From assembly GCA_022565395.1 (NCBI GenBank), contig JAIUMV010000028.1, forward strand, positions 1 through 41,046: a stretch of 41,046 nt of DNA. Reading direction: 5' to 3'. Below are positions 24,396-32,722 of this stretch, piece after piece. This DNA comes from Marinobacter sp. (GTDB taxonomy: Bacteria > Pseudomonadota > Gammaproteobacteria > Pseudomonadales > Oleiphilaceae). The position numbers and the translations under genes were made by a program. Positions within the stretch are counted from its first letter, which is position 1. Each line of letters begins with the position of its first letter. Below the pieces are notes generated by a model, which worked only from the letters and a program-made list of their open reading frames with translations, made no database searches and was not told where the DNA came from.

Positions 24396-27121
24396 GCGGT
24401 GGGCATCCCTTCAATTTCCATCAGTTGATGAACGGTGCGGTAGACCCGCTCCATGAACGCGTAGTGGCGGAAGGTATGCGCCATCAGGTACATGGGTAAC
24501 CGGTTGACGATGAGGTCCAGCAGCGACAGCACATAGCCGCGTCGCCATTGCACCGGATCAATACTTTCGCCACTGGCACGCTCCAGAGTGACCCGATGCA
24601 GTTCCAGGTAACGGTCCACCTGTGCCTTGGTGATCTCACCCTGCAAGGTGAAACCGAGCAGCTCCGCCAGGTCATGCTGGGGCAGCTGCAGGGTGGCCAG
24701 CTCCCAGTCATAGGCACACAAAATCGGCCCTTGCAGACCGCGACGGAACGCAATGTTGCGGGGGTTGAAGTCGTTGTGGATCAGGGTGCGGGGCATGTGT
24801 TCAATCTCTTGCCACCAGTCACCAACGCCGCTGACGATCTTACGGAACAGGTCTATATCTTCATCCGTTACCCATTCCGGGAACTCTTCCCGGGCGTGGA
24901 CCCCCAGCAATTCCCACAGGCGGCGCTTCTCTGCCATGCCTGCTGCGGTGGGGTAATCCACCATCCAGGATTGCTGCAGCAGCTCCTCTTCGCGCCCATA
25001 CCAGATGCTGTGTACCTGGGCGATACCTTCGATGGCGGCGGTCAGATGTTCCTCCTGCCAGCCACGGGTGTCGTCAGCGCTGTCCATCAGTTCCAGGCCG
25101 TTCAGCAACTCCTCAACGATGACATAGGCCTCCCGCTCCGGGTCGAGCAGCGTGCCGTAGACTTCGGGTGCATGACGAACAAAGCGCGGGTCCTGTTGAG
25201 ACATGACTGCCAGCTCCCGTACATGACAGCCCTTGAAGCCGATCTGATTGCGGAAGGTGTTGAAGGCATGGGCCAGGCGGGCATCACACATGGCGGCCAT
25301 GCTGTTGAGCATCAGAATCACTTCGTCATCCAGCGGCTTGACCTTGACCATGACATCCCGCTCACCGGCATTGGTGGCCAGGCGGAAGGGGAAATGCCCC
25401 AGCAGCTTGTTGACTTTGTGGGAGGTCAGTTCGGTGATGATGCTGGAGCCCCGTTGTTCATTCTGCAGTTGTACAGAGCCCTGCACCTGCAGAGCATGGG
25501 CGTCCAGCTGGCGGATAGCCTGGTTGAACAGGTCCGGGGTGAAGTCCCCGAGTTTGAGGAAATTCACTGGCCGGTTTCGCCCCAGCTTTTCATGCGCACG
25601 GGCAAACTGGTCAGCGGCAATGGCCGACAGGGTTGAGAGGTCCAGTGCCAGACAGAAGCCCGCAATAATTTCTGCCAGCTTGTGGGCATTGCCAGCGCCG
25701 GCGCAGTGCAGCAGTTCAAGGCACTCCCGTTGCTGAGGCAGATTGGTGCCGCCACCCACAGTGCCGATAACCAGTGATGGCAAGGTCATGGTGCAGTAGG
25801 CGTCACCCTCGTCATTAAGCTCAATATGCAGCTGTGCCAGGGAGGACTCGTGCACGCAGGCAATGTCCTGGCCCAAGGCGGTAAACATGGCGGCAATCAC
25901 GTTGGCAACGTTGATGTTGATGCCCACCATCCCTGCTGCCAGTGAGCCGGTGACGAACTGCTGGTAGGCTTTGACCAGCTGCGCGGCGCTCACTTTCAGC
26001 ACCCGACGGCAGACTTCGTCTGTCAGCACGGCTTCCGCCAGCACCCGGATGCCCCGGCCTTTGAGGAAGGTCTGGTACGTGACCTTCTTGTCATTGGACA
26101 GGTTGGCCTCGATCAGGAAGTTGCGCACCTTGAGACCATCGAAGTGTTTGATGCGGCTCAGAATCCACTGGCAGGCCTGCCAGGTACAGGTGGTGGTCAT
26201 GTTCTGACCGGCGGCATCCCCGGTTTCGTAAACGAAGTGCAGGTGTACATTACGGCCCATAACCTGTGCCTGTAGTTCCACCAGCCGGGCGAAGTTGGAA
26301 TACTTGCGTACCTCTTCGGCCAGCTCTTGCTCGTGGTCCTGCACCCATTCGGCAAAGAAGAGTGCGGCATTCATGTCGTCAAAGCCGAACAGGGGCACCC
26401 GCATCATGCGTTGGCCAAGCACCCGTGCATTGACGCCACCAGAACGGGACAGCGCGGTGGCGCCGCGGGTCGCAGAAGCCACCAGCGCACCTTCTGAGGT
26501 GGCCATGGGGGCATAGTAGAGCCCTTCGGCATGCATGCCCTGGATTTGCAGGGGCCCTGCCAGGCCTACCGGCACTTCCACTGAGCCAATCAGAGCTTCA
26601 ATGTTGCTTACCAGTTTGCGGGGATCGAGGCGGGTACAGGCAACTTCTGGCAGATTGACCCCCAGATCCTCGCGAATAAAGGCCAGGCGCTCCTGCCGGG
26701 CTTCTTCCGTGTACAGGCCGCGGGCTGGCACCTTGGGCAGAGAAAACTCGTCCCATGCGGTGGCCGCTTCATGGCTCGGTTGCAGGCGCAGTGTGTAGCT
26801 GATTTCCCACAGCCGTTGCGCGGTAAGGGTGCAGTCATGGCTCCACAGCACCAGGCGCGGACCAGTGTCTGTGCTGCGGATCTGCCGGACCTTCAGATGA
26901 GGCAGGTGAAAGGTCTGCTCCTTGACCGTCAGGTACAGGTCACGCATATCAAACCCAGCTTCTGGCTGCGGAAAGTCATCCGGCAGCTGAATGCTCAGGT
27001 GGCCCTTGGACACATCCCAGGGCGTGATTGGCAGGTCGCGCTGGGCGGCCCACTCACAGCGAACCCGGTGTTCCGGACCGAAGCTGAATCGGGCAGGGGG
27101 TATCAGAGTGGTTTTGCGCAT
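24392..27121 (-). CDS. HMG-CoA reductase-like enzyme fused to an APH-type kinase
   Basis: A 909-residue two-enzyme fusion. After an unassigned N-terminus (1-135), residues about 140-515 are a class I-like HMG-CoA reductase: IGSVEVPVGLAGPL (178-191), PMATSEGALVAS (205-216), GDAAGQNMTT (301-310), SNDKK (342-346), GQDIACVHESS (417-427), GTVGGGTNLPQQ (453-464) and RAHEKLGRNR (508-517). All four catalytic residues align: Glu210, Lys345, Asp419, His510. Residues about 570-900 are an aminoglycoside-phosphotransferase/choline-kinase fold with VMVKVK (Lys592/594), HNDFNPRN (782-789) and AYDWE (Asp805). It would reduce a CoA thioester to an alcohol and phosphorylate it or a later alcohol. HMG-CoA itself is unproven as substrate, since the usual GDAMGMNM and GNYCTDKKP segments are altered. 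Confidence 0.85.
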   Translation of the reverse strand: MRKTTLIPPARFSFGPEHRVRCEWAAQRDLPITPWDVSKGHLSIQLPDDFPQPEAGFDMRDLYLTVKEQTFHLPHLKVRQIRSTDTGPRLVLWSHDCTLTAQRLWEISYTLRLQPSHEAATAWDEFSLPKVPARGLYTEEARQERLAFIREDLGVNLPEVACTRLDPRKLVSNIEALIGSVEVPVGLAGPLQIQGMHAEGLYYAPMATSEGALVASATRGATALSRSGGVNARVLGQRMMRVPLFGFDDMNAALFFAEWVQDHEQELAEEVRKYSNFARLVELQAQVMGRNVHLHFVYETGDAAGQNMTTTCTWQACQWILSRIKHFDGLKVRNFLIEANLSNDKKVTYQTFLKGRGIRVLAEAVLTDEVCRRVLKVSAAQLVKAYQQFVTGSLAAGMVGININVANVIAAMFTALGQDIACVHESSLAQLHIELNDEGDAYCTMTLPSLVIGTVGGGTNLPQQRECLELLHCAGAGNAHKLAEIIAGFCLALDLSTLSAIAADQFARAHEKLGRNRPVNFLKLGDFTPDLFNQAIRQLDAHALQVQGSVQLQNEQRGSSIITELTSHKVNKLLGHFPFRLATNAGERDVMVKVKPLDDEVILMLNSMAAMCDARLAHAFNTFRNQIGFKGCHVRELAVMSQQDPRFVRHAPEVYGTLLDPEREAYVIVEELLNGLELMDSADDTRGWQEEHLTAAIEGIAQVHSIWYGREEELLQQSWMVDYPTAAGMAEKRRLWELLGVHAREEFPEWVTDEDIDLFRKIVSGVGDWWQEIEHMPRTLIHNDFNPRNIAFRRGLQGPILCAYDWELATLQLPQHDLAELLGFTLQGEITKAQVDRYLELHRVTLERASGESIDPVQWRRGYVLSLLDLIVNRLPMYLMAHTFRHYAFMERVYRTVHQLMEIEGMPTA

Positions 27122-27153
27122 GGGGTTTCCTTCCCGTTAGAAATCAATCGAAT

Positions 27154-28113
27154 TCAGAGCAACGCCAGGGTGACGCCCTGGGTAGTCAGAACAACCGCGA
27201 TCAGTACCGCATAGCCAGCCAGCATGGTCAGGGCGACAACGGCTTCATTTTTTTCCCGGCCCTTGGCTGAGGGGGCTTGCAGGAACTGGCGCAGCTGGTG
27301 CATGCCCAGTACCCAGAAGGCCGCCAGAATCACCAGCGCCCATACCGGCCAATGGCCCGTCAAACTATGAATCAGCCAGAGCTGGGTGATGACCATGGCG
27401 GTCACCAGGCCCATCACCAGCATTGCGGAACCCCGGGTGCCAAAGATGCGGGAGTAGGATTCGACGGTGTCCCGTTCTTCTTCCGGCCCCTTGGTCTTGC
27501 GGGTGATCTCAAAACAGAAGCCGCTGACGAAGGCCAGCGCCATGAGGATGCCCAGGGGCGGGCTGAAGCTGAGGCCGGGCACCGCCAGGTTGGCCAGCCA
27601 CCAGACGATCAGCGGCATCACCAACATGTGGGAGACGGCATACCAGGTCAGATGGCGGTTGAGCCAGTCTGCCACGAAGAATTCCTTGCCCATCAGGCAG
27701 GTCCAGCCGAACATCACCAGCCAGGCGACGGTGGTTTGCCCCAGCCCGCCATCCAGCCAGAGTGACCAGCTCAACTGCAGCGCCAGTGCCAGCGCGGCTA
27801 GGGCTTTAAGGTGGTTGAGGGTGATCAGGCCGCTCTGCAGCACCCGTTGTGGATGGTTCAGACAGTCCAGGGCATAGTCCTTATGCTCATCAAATACCCG
27901 CAGCAGCAGGAAGAAGGACCAGGTCACCAGACAGCCCATCAGGTCATAGAGGCTAAGGCTGACACTGCCTTCCAGTGTGGCGCGGGCAACCGCAGCCGTT
28001 GCGAGATAGAGAATGAAAAACAGCAGGGCATTGGCGAACGGAAAGCGCTCGTTCATCCAGGCCAGCAGGCGCTGGCCAAAAGGCGAGGCCAGATTCAGGG
28101 CGGCGGCATTCAT
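27154..28113 (-). CDS. UbiA-family membrane prenyltransferase
   Basis: A 319-residue protein with about eight or nine membrane helices. The first Asp-rich motif is FDEHKDYALDCLNHPQR (Asp75, Asp79, Asp83), followed by the typical V-L-Q-S-G turn. The second is divergent: FEITRK (201-206) and EERDTVESYSRIFG (212-225), of the type seen where UbiA enzymes bind the prenyl diphosphate through magnesium. The family prenylates aromatic or lipid acceptors; archaeal digeranylgeranylglyceryl phosphate synthase is a member. The start overlaps the exporter stop by four bases. Acceptor and prenyl chain length are unknown. Confidence 0.82.
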   Translation of the reverse strand: MNAAALNLASPFGQRLLAWMNERFPFANALLFFILYLATAAVARATLEGSVSLSLYDLMGCLVTWSFFLLLRVFDEHKDYALDCLNHPQRVLQSGLITLNHLKALAALALALQLSWSLWLDGGLGQTTVAWLVMFGWTCLMGKEFFVADWLNRHLTWYAVSHMLVMPLIVWWLANLAVPGLSFSPPLGILMALAFVSGFCFEITRKTKGPEEERDTVESYSRIFGTRGSAMLVMGLVTAMVITQLWLIHSLTGHWPVWALVILAAFWVLGMHQLRQFLQAPSAKGREKNEAVVALTMLAGYAVLIAVVLTTQGVTLALL

Positions 28114-30485
28114 GGGTGCATCCTCGTTTCAACGTTAACAGGGCTTAGCTGGCAGTGGCTGACCTTGCGCCGGTCCAGCCACAGCAACAGGGCAGGCAAC
28201 AGGAGCAGGTCAATCAGCAAAGCGAAGGCAATGGACATGCAGGTCACCAGTGCAGTGTTCACGGTGATCTGGATGGCGGAGTTGGCGAGCCAGGCAAAGC
28301 CCAGTCCCAGCACCAGTGAGGTGGTAAACAGGGCAAAACCGACCCGCTGGAAGGCCTGGCGCACAGCCTGTTCGGCTGACAGCCCCTGACGGCGGGCGCG
28401 TTCGTATTTGCTGATAAAGTGCACGGTGTCATCCACCACCACGCTGAAGGCGATGCCCAGTACAACGGTCAGGCCCAGGTCGATATTGCCGTTGAGTAGC
28501 GCCCAGACACCAAAGGCCATGCCGATAGGCAGCAGGTTACCGATAAAGCTGGCCACCCCGTGCTGCCAGGTGCGGAAGCCCATCATCAACAGCAGTGCCG
28601 CAATCACCAGGGCGCCCAGCATGCCGCCGAACATACCCGCAATAGAGCGTTCGCCGATGTGGGCAAACATCAGGGACAGGGAGGCGCCGGGCGCCATGGC
28701 CTGTACCGGCCAGTTCTCTGCCTGCCACTGGCGGGCCGCTTCGTCCAGGGCGATGATGCGCTGGCCGCTGGAGGTGCCGACCGCCACCCGTACCCGGGAT
28801 TCCGCCCGGTCATAGCGGATCAGGAAGTTGAGGTCCATGCCGTAGGGCAGCGACAGCTCGTATTGCAGCAGAGCCTGGGCGATCTCCTCACGGCTGCCCG
28901 GGATGCGGTAGTAGGCTGGGTCATCGTTGTGCAGTACCTGATTGACCCGTTTGATGACATCCACGATGGAATTCACCTGCACCACGTCCGGCTGGGTCTT
29001 CAGCCAGTCGGTAAAGGCTTCCAGCCGGCGCAGGTAGGCGGGGTCAGCAATGGCATCCGCCTCACCTGCGGGCAGGGCGTAGTTCAGCTCGCCGATGCCG
29101 GTCAGCTCGCGGTTCACAAACTCCATGCTCTGCCGGAAGGGTGTCTCCGGGGTGTAGTACTTGACGATGTCGTCGTTGATTTCATTGCGGAATGACAGCC
29201 CCGCCAGTACACCGCCACCGGCCAGCAGCAGGCACAGCAGCGCTGTGCGGCGGCGGATCACGGTGTCCGCCAGTCGTTGCATGGGCAGGGAGTCCCGGCT
29301 GGCGAAGGCGGGCAGGCGGCGGGGCGGTTTGCCGGGTAACAGTATCAGCAGCGGGGCGGTAAACAGCAGGGTGAAGGCCAGCGCGAACCACACGCCGGCG
29401 GCCACGATGTAACCCATGACCTGGAAAGGGGGTGAGTCGTTGAAATGCAAGGTCAGGAAGCCCAGTGCCGTCAGCAGGGTGGTCAGGGTCATGGGGGCGA
29501 TGTTATGGGTCAGGCTTTCCCGCATGGCCTGGCGCTTATCCTGGCCCGTCAGCAGGCTCTGGTTCCAGCTCACCACCAGATGAATGCCATCGGCGATGGC
29601 CAGGGTCAGGATCATGATGGGGGCTACGATAACGGCATCGTTGATGGTGGGGGCCAGATAGCCAATGGCGCCGGCGCCAGCCAGCACCGCCAGCAGGCAG
29701 GCGCTCCAGGTCACCGCCATGGCCTTCAGGCTGCGGAACAGCCAGGCCAGCAGCACCAGCATGGTCAGGGCAAACCAGGGCCAGACCCGCACAAAATCCG
29801 CCTGGGACTCTTCCGGGTAGGCCTGGTTGGCAATGGTCTGGCCTGCCAGATGAATCTGGATATCAGGATGGGTAGCCATGATTTCAGCCGCCAGGGCACG
29901 AAGTGGGAGTACTACTGCAGGGGTTTCTTTAAGAGGGTCATCACCGGGTAAATTCAGCGTGAGTCGCACACCTGCAACAGAGCCTTGCGGGTTAACCAGG
30001 CTGTTGACCAGAAAGGGCTCCCGCTCGGCGACGGCGCGAATGGACTGGAGCTGCGCAGGGGTCAGCTGTTGCGGCTCATTCACCAGGTTATCGGTATCAA
30101 TAAAGTCGCCGTCCACCTGCACATGCTGAAAGTTGGTCAGCGACTCCACCCGTTGGGTGAACGGAATTTGCCAACTCGCCTCGGTCACCTGTTCCAGCAC
30201 TGAGAGGAACGCTGGCTCATAGATGTTGCCGGAGGCGGGGGCCAGCGCCAGCAGGACGGTATCGGTACGGGAGTAGTCGGTCTGCAACTGCTCGTAGGCG
30301 CGTAGCTGGGGGTTATCGGCGCTGAAAAAGGCACGATGGTCCACCGAGTAGTGGTAGCTCCCCAACCCGCCCATGGCGACAGCCAGCAATACCAGGCCGG
30401 TGAGCAGGCTCAGCCAGGGGTGGGCGGTAATCCAGGCCGCCAGATAGTGACTGACGGGCTGTGGCGTGGGTGGTGTGGTGGTCAT
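28110..30485 (-). CDS. RND/MMPL-family lipid exporter
   Basis: A 791-residue transporter with two repeated halves: one isolated helix (about 18-38), a large periplasmic loop, then five to six helices (about 220-390); the pattern repeats after 410. Conserved stretches IADGIHLVVSW and VVDDTVHFISKYERARRQG lie at the same place in each half, as in the hydrophobe/amphiphile exporters of the RND superfamily (MMPL, HpnN-like) driven by protons. It probably moves the operon's lipid product out of the inner membrane. It lies nine bases after the barrel-like gene and overlaps the UbiA gene by four bases. Confidence 0.9.
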   Translation of the reverse strand: MTTTPPTPQPVSHYLAAWITAHPWLSLLTGLVLLAVAMGGLGSYHYSVDHRAFFSADNPQLRAYEQLQTDYSRTDTVLLALAPASGNIYEPAFLSVLEQVTEASWQIPFTQRVESLTNFQHVQVDGDFIDTDNLVNEPQQLTPAQLQSIRAVAEREPFLVNSLVNPQGSVAGVRLTLNLPGDDPLKETPAVVLPLRALAAEIMATHPDIQIHLAGQTIANQAYPEESQADFVRVWPWFALTMLVLLAWLFRSLKAMAVTWSACLLAVLAGAGAIGYLAPTINDAVIVAPIMILTLAIADGIHLVVSWNQSLLTGQDKRQAMRESLTHNIAPMTLTTLLTALGFLTLHFNDSPPFQVMGYIVAAGVWFALAFTLLFTAPLLILLPGKPPRRLPAFASRDSLPMQRLADTVIRRRTALLCLLLAGGGVLAGLSFRNEINDDIVKYYTPETPFRQSMEFVNRELTGIGELNYALPAGEADAIADPAYLRRLEAFTDWLKTQPDVVQVNSIVDVIKRVNQVLHNDDPAYYRIPGSREEIAQALLQYELSLPYGMDLNFLIRYDRAESRVRVAVGTSSGQRIIALDEAARQWQAENWPVQAMAPGASLSLMFAHIGERSIAGMFGGMLGALVIAALLLMMGFRTWQHGVASFIGNLLPIGMAFGVWALLNGNIDLGLTVVLGIAFSVVVDDTVHFISKYERARRQGLSAEQAVRQAFQRVGFALFTTSLVLGLGFAWLANSAIQITVNTALVTCMSIAFALLIDLLLLPALLLWLDRRKVSHCQLSPVNVETRMHP

Positions 30486-30494
30486 GGGGTGTCC

Positions 30495-31760
30495 TCAGAA
30501 AAACCAGCTCAGTTGCAATCGGGTAAAGCTGTCCCTGGCCAGCGGGCGCAGGGCGTAGCGGGTGTCCGGGGTAAACACGAAAGCTTCCGCTGTTTGCGGG
30601 GCTGGGGTTCCCGCGATTTGCCGCAGTTCCAGCGCAATCGACCAGCCGTCGGCAAGGCGTCGCCGGGCCTCCAGGCTGAACAGGCGCTCGTGGGAGTCCA
30701 GGTCCACAATCACGCTGCTTAACAGTTCGGTGCTGGCCATGTCGTTGAAGGTCAGGCGCCAGCCCAGCAGCAGATCCCGGTCAAACGGGGTGCTGGCCTC
30801 GCGGCCGCGACTGTCGTACAGGCCTTCCAGCAGCCACCCCAGATCCAGCCTGCTGCCAAACAAACCCACCTGGGTGTACTCCAGGCCTGCGTTGGCGGCA
30901 TGAAAGTCCTTGCGGCCACCCCAGCGTTGGATGGCTTCCAGCTTCCATAACAGGTCACCCTGAGTAACCTGAAGGTCCACGCCGAGTTGCTGAATCAGCG
31001 GGTAGTGGGGCGCGAGTGTGGGGATGTAGCCAGGTGCAAAACCCACAGGTTGGCCGTTGTCGTACAACAGCTGCGCCGGGTCGATAACGGGGGCCAGCTC
31101 CGGTTCCCGCGCGGTACCGGAAAAGCCACTGATGCCAAGCCAGAACGGAAAGGCGGTCCACTGCCAGCGTGCCGCCAGGTCGATCCGTTCCTGTTTGCGG
31201 CTGGATTCCCAGGTGGCCTGGTCGGTATCCACCACCAGGGGCAGTCGCAGGCGACCGTCGGCGCCAGGAAAGGTGGGTTGCCGGTGGCCCAGCAGCAGGA
31301 ACAGGTCCAGGGTATGGCTATGGCTGCCAATGGACAGGTTCATCATGGGCTGACCTAGTTTGCGATCACCCTCCGGGCCGTCCGCGGTATCGGTCTGGTT
31401 GATGATGTCTACCAGACGGGTTCCCTCAGTGACGCCCCAGAACACTTGCCGGATGCCGGTGCGCAGCTCGAAATGCTCGTTGACGTGCAGCCAGGCGAGC
31501 TCGCTGATGTCTACCAGATCTCGCTGGCTGTCCTCGGTGTCGGCCCGGATGAAAGGCGAGAAGGTAAAGGCGTCCCGGCCCTGATTGGGGCTATACCAGA
31601 GGTCTGCCTGACCACGCAGGGCAACGTGCAGTTGTGACTGGCCCTGTGCGCCCTTGTGGGGGAACTGCCTGACATCCAGCCCCAGCTCTCCGCGCAGGTC
31701 CAGTGCCCCTGCGGCGGTGCAGTATCCCAGGGCCAGCAACAGTAATGCTGGCGTGCGCAT
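30495..31760 (-). CDS. Outer-membrane beta-barrel-like protein
   Basis: About 421 residues. A signal peptide (MRTPALLLLALGYCTAAGA) is followed by alternating hydrophobic/polar beta strands and a C-terminal LQLSWFF, ending in Phe as recognised by the BAM machinery. GIRQVFWGVTEGTRLVDIINQTD is typical of barrel proteins encoded beside RND lipid exporters and LolA-like proteins. It is likely the outer-membrane or surface-side partner of export. ATG 31760 lies two bases after the preceding stop; a longer reading to 31838 would start inside that gene. Confidence 0.8.
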   Translation of the reverse strand: MRTPALLLLALGYCTAAGALDLRGELGLDVRQFPHKGAQGQSQLHVALRGQADLWYSPNQGRDAFTFSPFIRADTEDSQRDLVDISELAWLHVNEHFELRTGIRQVFWGVTEGTRLVDIINQTDTADGPEGDRKLGQPMMNLSIGSHSHTLDLFLLLGHRQPTFPGADGRLRLPLVVDTDQATWESSRKQERIDLAARWQWTAFPFWLGISGFSGTAREPELAPVIDPAQLLYDNGQPVGFAPGYIPTLAPHYPLIQQLGVDLQVTQGDLLWKLEAIQRWGGRKDFHAANAGLEYTQVGLFGSRLDLGWLLEGLYDSRGREASTPFDRDLLLGWRLTFNDMASTELLSSVIVDLDSHERLFSLEARRRLADGWSIALELRQIAGTPAPQTAEAFVFTPDTRYALRPLARDSFTRLQLSWFF

Positions 31761-31762
31761 GA

Positions 31763-32548
31763 TCAACGAGCCCGCAGCAGGGCGTTTTGGGTAAAGTCGC
31801 GGGAGTCCAGCCCCAGGCCAAACTGGAAGTCCTGCCATAACAGGCGGGTCTGGCGGCGGTTCTGATGGTTTTCCATGCGCATGGTAGCGGGGCGCCAGTG
31901 GCGACCTTCATGCTGTTCGAAATCGCTGGCGGTATAGGTTTTCAGCAGGGTTTCACGGCGGTCATAGTAGGTGACCTGGCGAATCAGGTGATGCTCCCGG
32001 TCTATCCAGACTCGTTGGCGGGTATAGCCGGAGTGCGGGTCCCGGGGGATGCGTTCCACGATGGCGCAGGTCAGCTCGCCGCAGGCCTCATCCTGTTCGT
32101 AGCGGTAGCTGAACTTCTCGTAGAAAGGGGTGACCAGGTCTTCAAAGGCAAACTCGGAGCCCATGAAGGGGCCGGATTTGTCTCGGGCGCCAATCTGTTT
32201 GACGCGGCGGATGGCCGGCAAATACAGCCACTGCTGGTCATCGGCTTCACGGAAGTTGTGTGACAGCAACGCGGACCCGGCAACATCCCGCGGCGTATCG
32301 AAAACCATCAGGGTGTATTCACCGCTGTCTGTTTCCAGGCTGCGCACCCGCAAGGCCCGGCTGGCGGTTTGGCCACTGGGGCCCACCAGTTCCATGGTCA
32401 GGCTGACTTGCGAGTCCACATACCCACGCAGCTGGGCGTCAGCGGCTTTGGCCAGTGCATGGCCTTCTGCCACGGTATCAGCATGGGCAGCCTGAAACGG
32501 CAGGCAAGCGACGGCAATCAGTAGCAGGACAGACAGGACAACACGCAC
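31763..32548 (-). CDS. LolA-like periplasmic outer-membrane lipoprotein-sorting protein
   Basis: A 261-residue exported protein. A signal peptide ends at AHA (about residue 23); the mature part has the LolA/LolB-like beta-sheet pattern of the outer-membrane lipoprotein-sorting family, including LMVFDTPRDVAGSALLSH, QQWLYLPAIRRVKQIG, GSEFAFEDL and a final two-cysteine CGELTCAI hairpin. Such proteins carry lipid-type cargo across the periplasm for RND exporters. It opens the ten-gene operon. It starts with GTG 32548, with AGGAG six bases upstream. Confidence 0.85.
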   Translation of the reverse strand: MRVVLSVLLLIAVACLPFQAAHADTVAEGHALAKAADAQLRGYVDSQVSLTMELVGPSGQTASRALRVRSLETDSGEYTLMVFDTPRDVAGSALLSHNFREADDQQWLYLPAIRRVKQIGARDKSGPFMGSEFAFEDLVTPFYEKFSYRYEQDEACGELTCAIVERIPRDPHSGYTRQRVWIDREHHLIRQVTYYDRRETLLKTYTASDFEQHEGRHWRPATMRMENHQNRRQTRLLWQDFQFGLGLDSRDFTQNALLRAR

Positions 32549-32722
32549 GACAGGCTCCTTTTGTGCTCAACAACCAGGAAGGCCAGTTGCTCCGCAGTGC
32601 AGCGGTCTGGCCTTGGTAAGCTGTTGCTATGGTGCCTTCGTGTTAGTACGTATGTGCAGGAAAATCCGGGAACAAATGGGAAAAAACGCAGAAATAGGTA
32701 TTAATAACAGATGGTTGTGTAT
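32549..32722 (-). promoter_or_regulatory. Leader/promoter region of the lipid operon
   Basis: A 174-base gap between the sensor-protein stop and the first operon gene. The sensor-proximal half (32640-32720) is clearly AT-rich against its surroundings and is the likely promoter site, although no convincing -35/-10 pair was found. Closer to the gene, GGCCAG (32581-32586) pairs with CTGGCC (32607-32612) around an inner CCGC/GCGG stem, giving a nested hairpin in the presumed 5' leader. Read-through from the sensor gene is also possible. Confidence 0.4.

Noticed and set aside
17724-32548. Complete archaeal-type ether-lipid or mevalonate pathway
   Set aside because: No HMG-CoA synthase, mevalonate decarboxylase, prenyl diphosphate synthase or GGGP synthase gene is present in the window.
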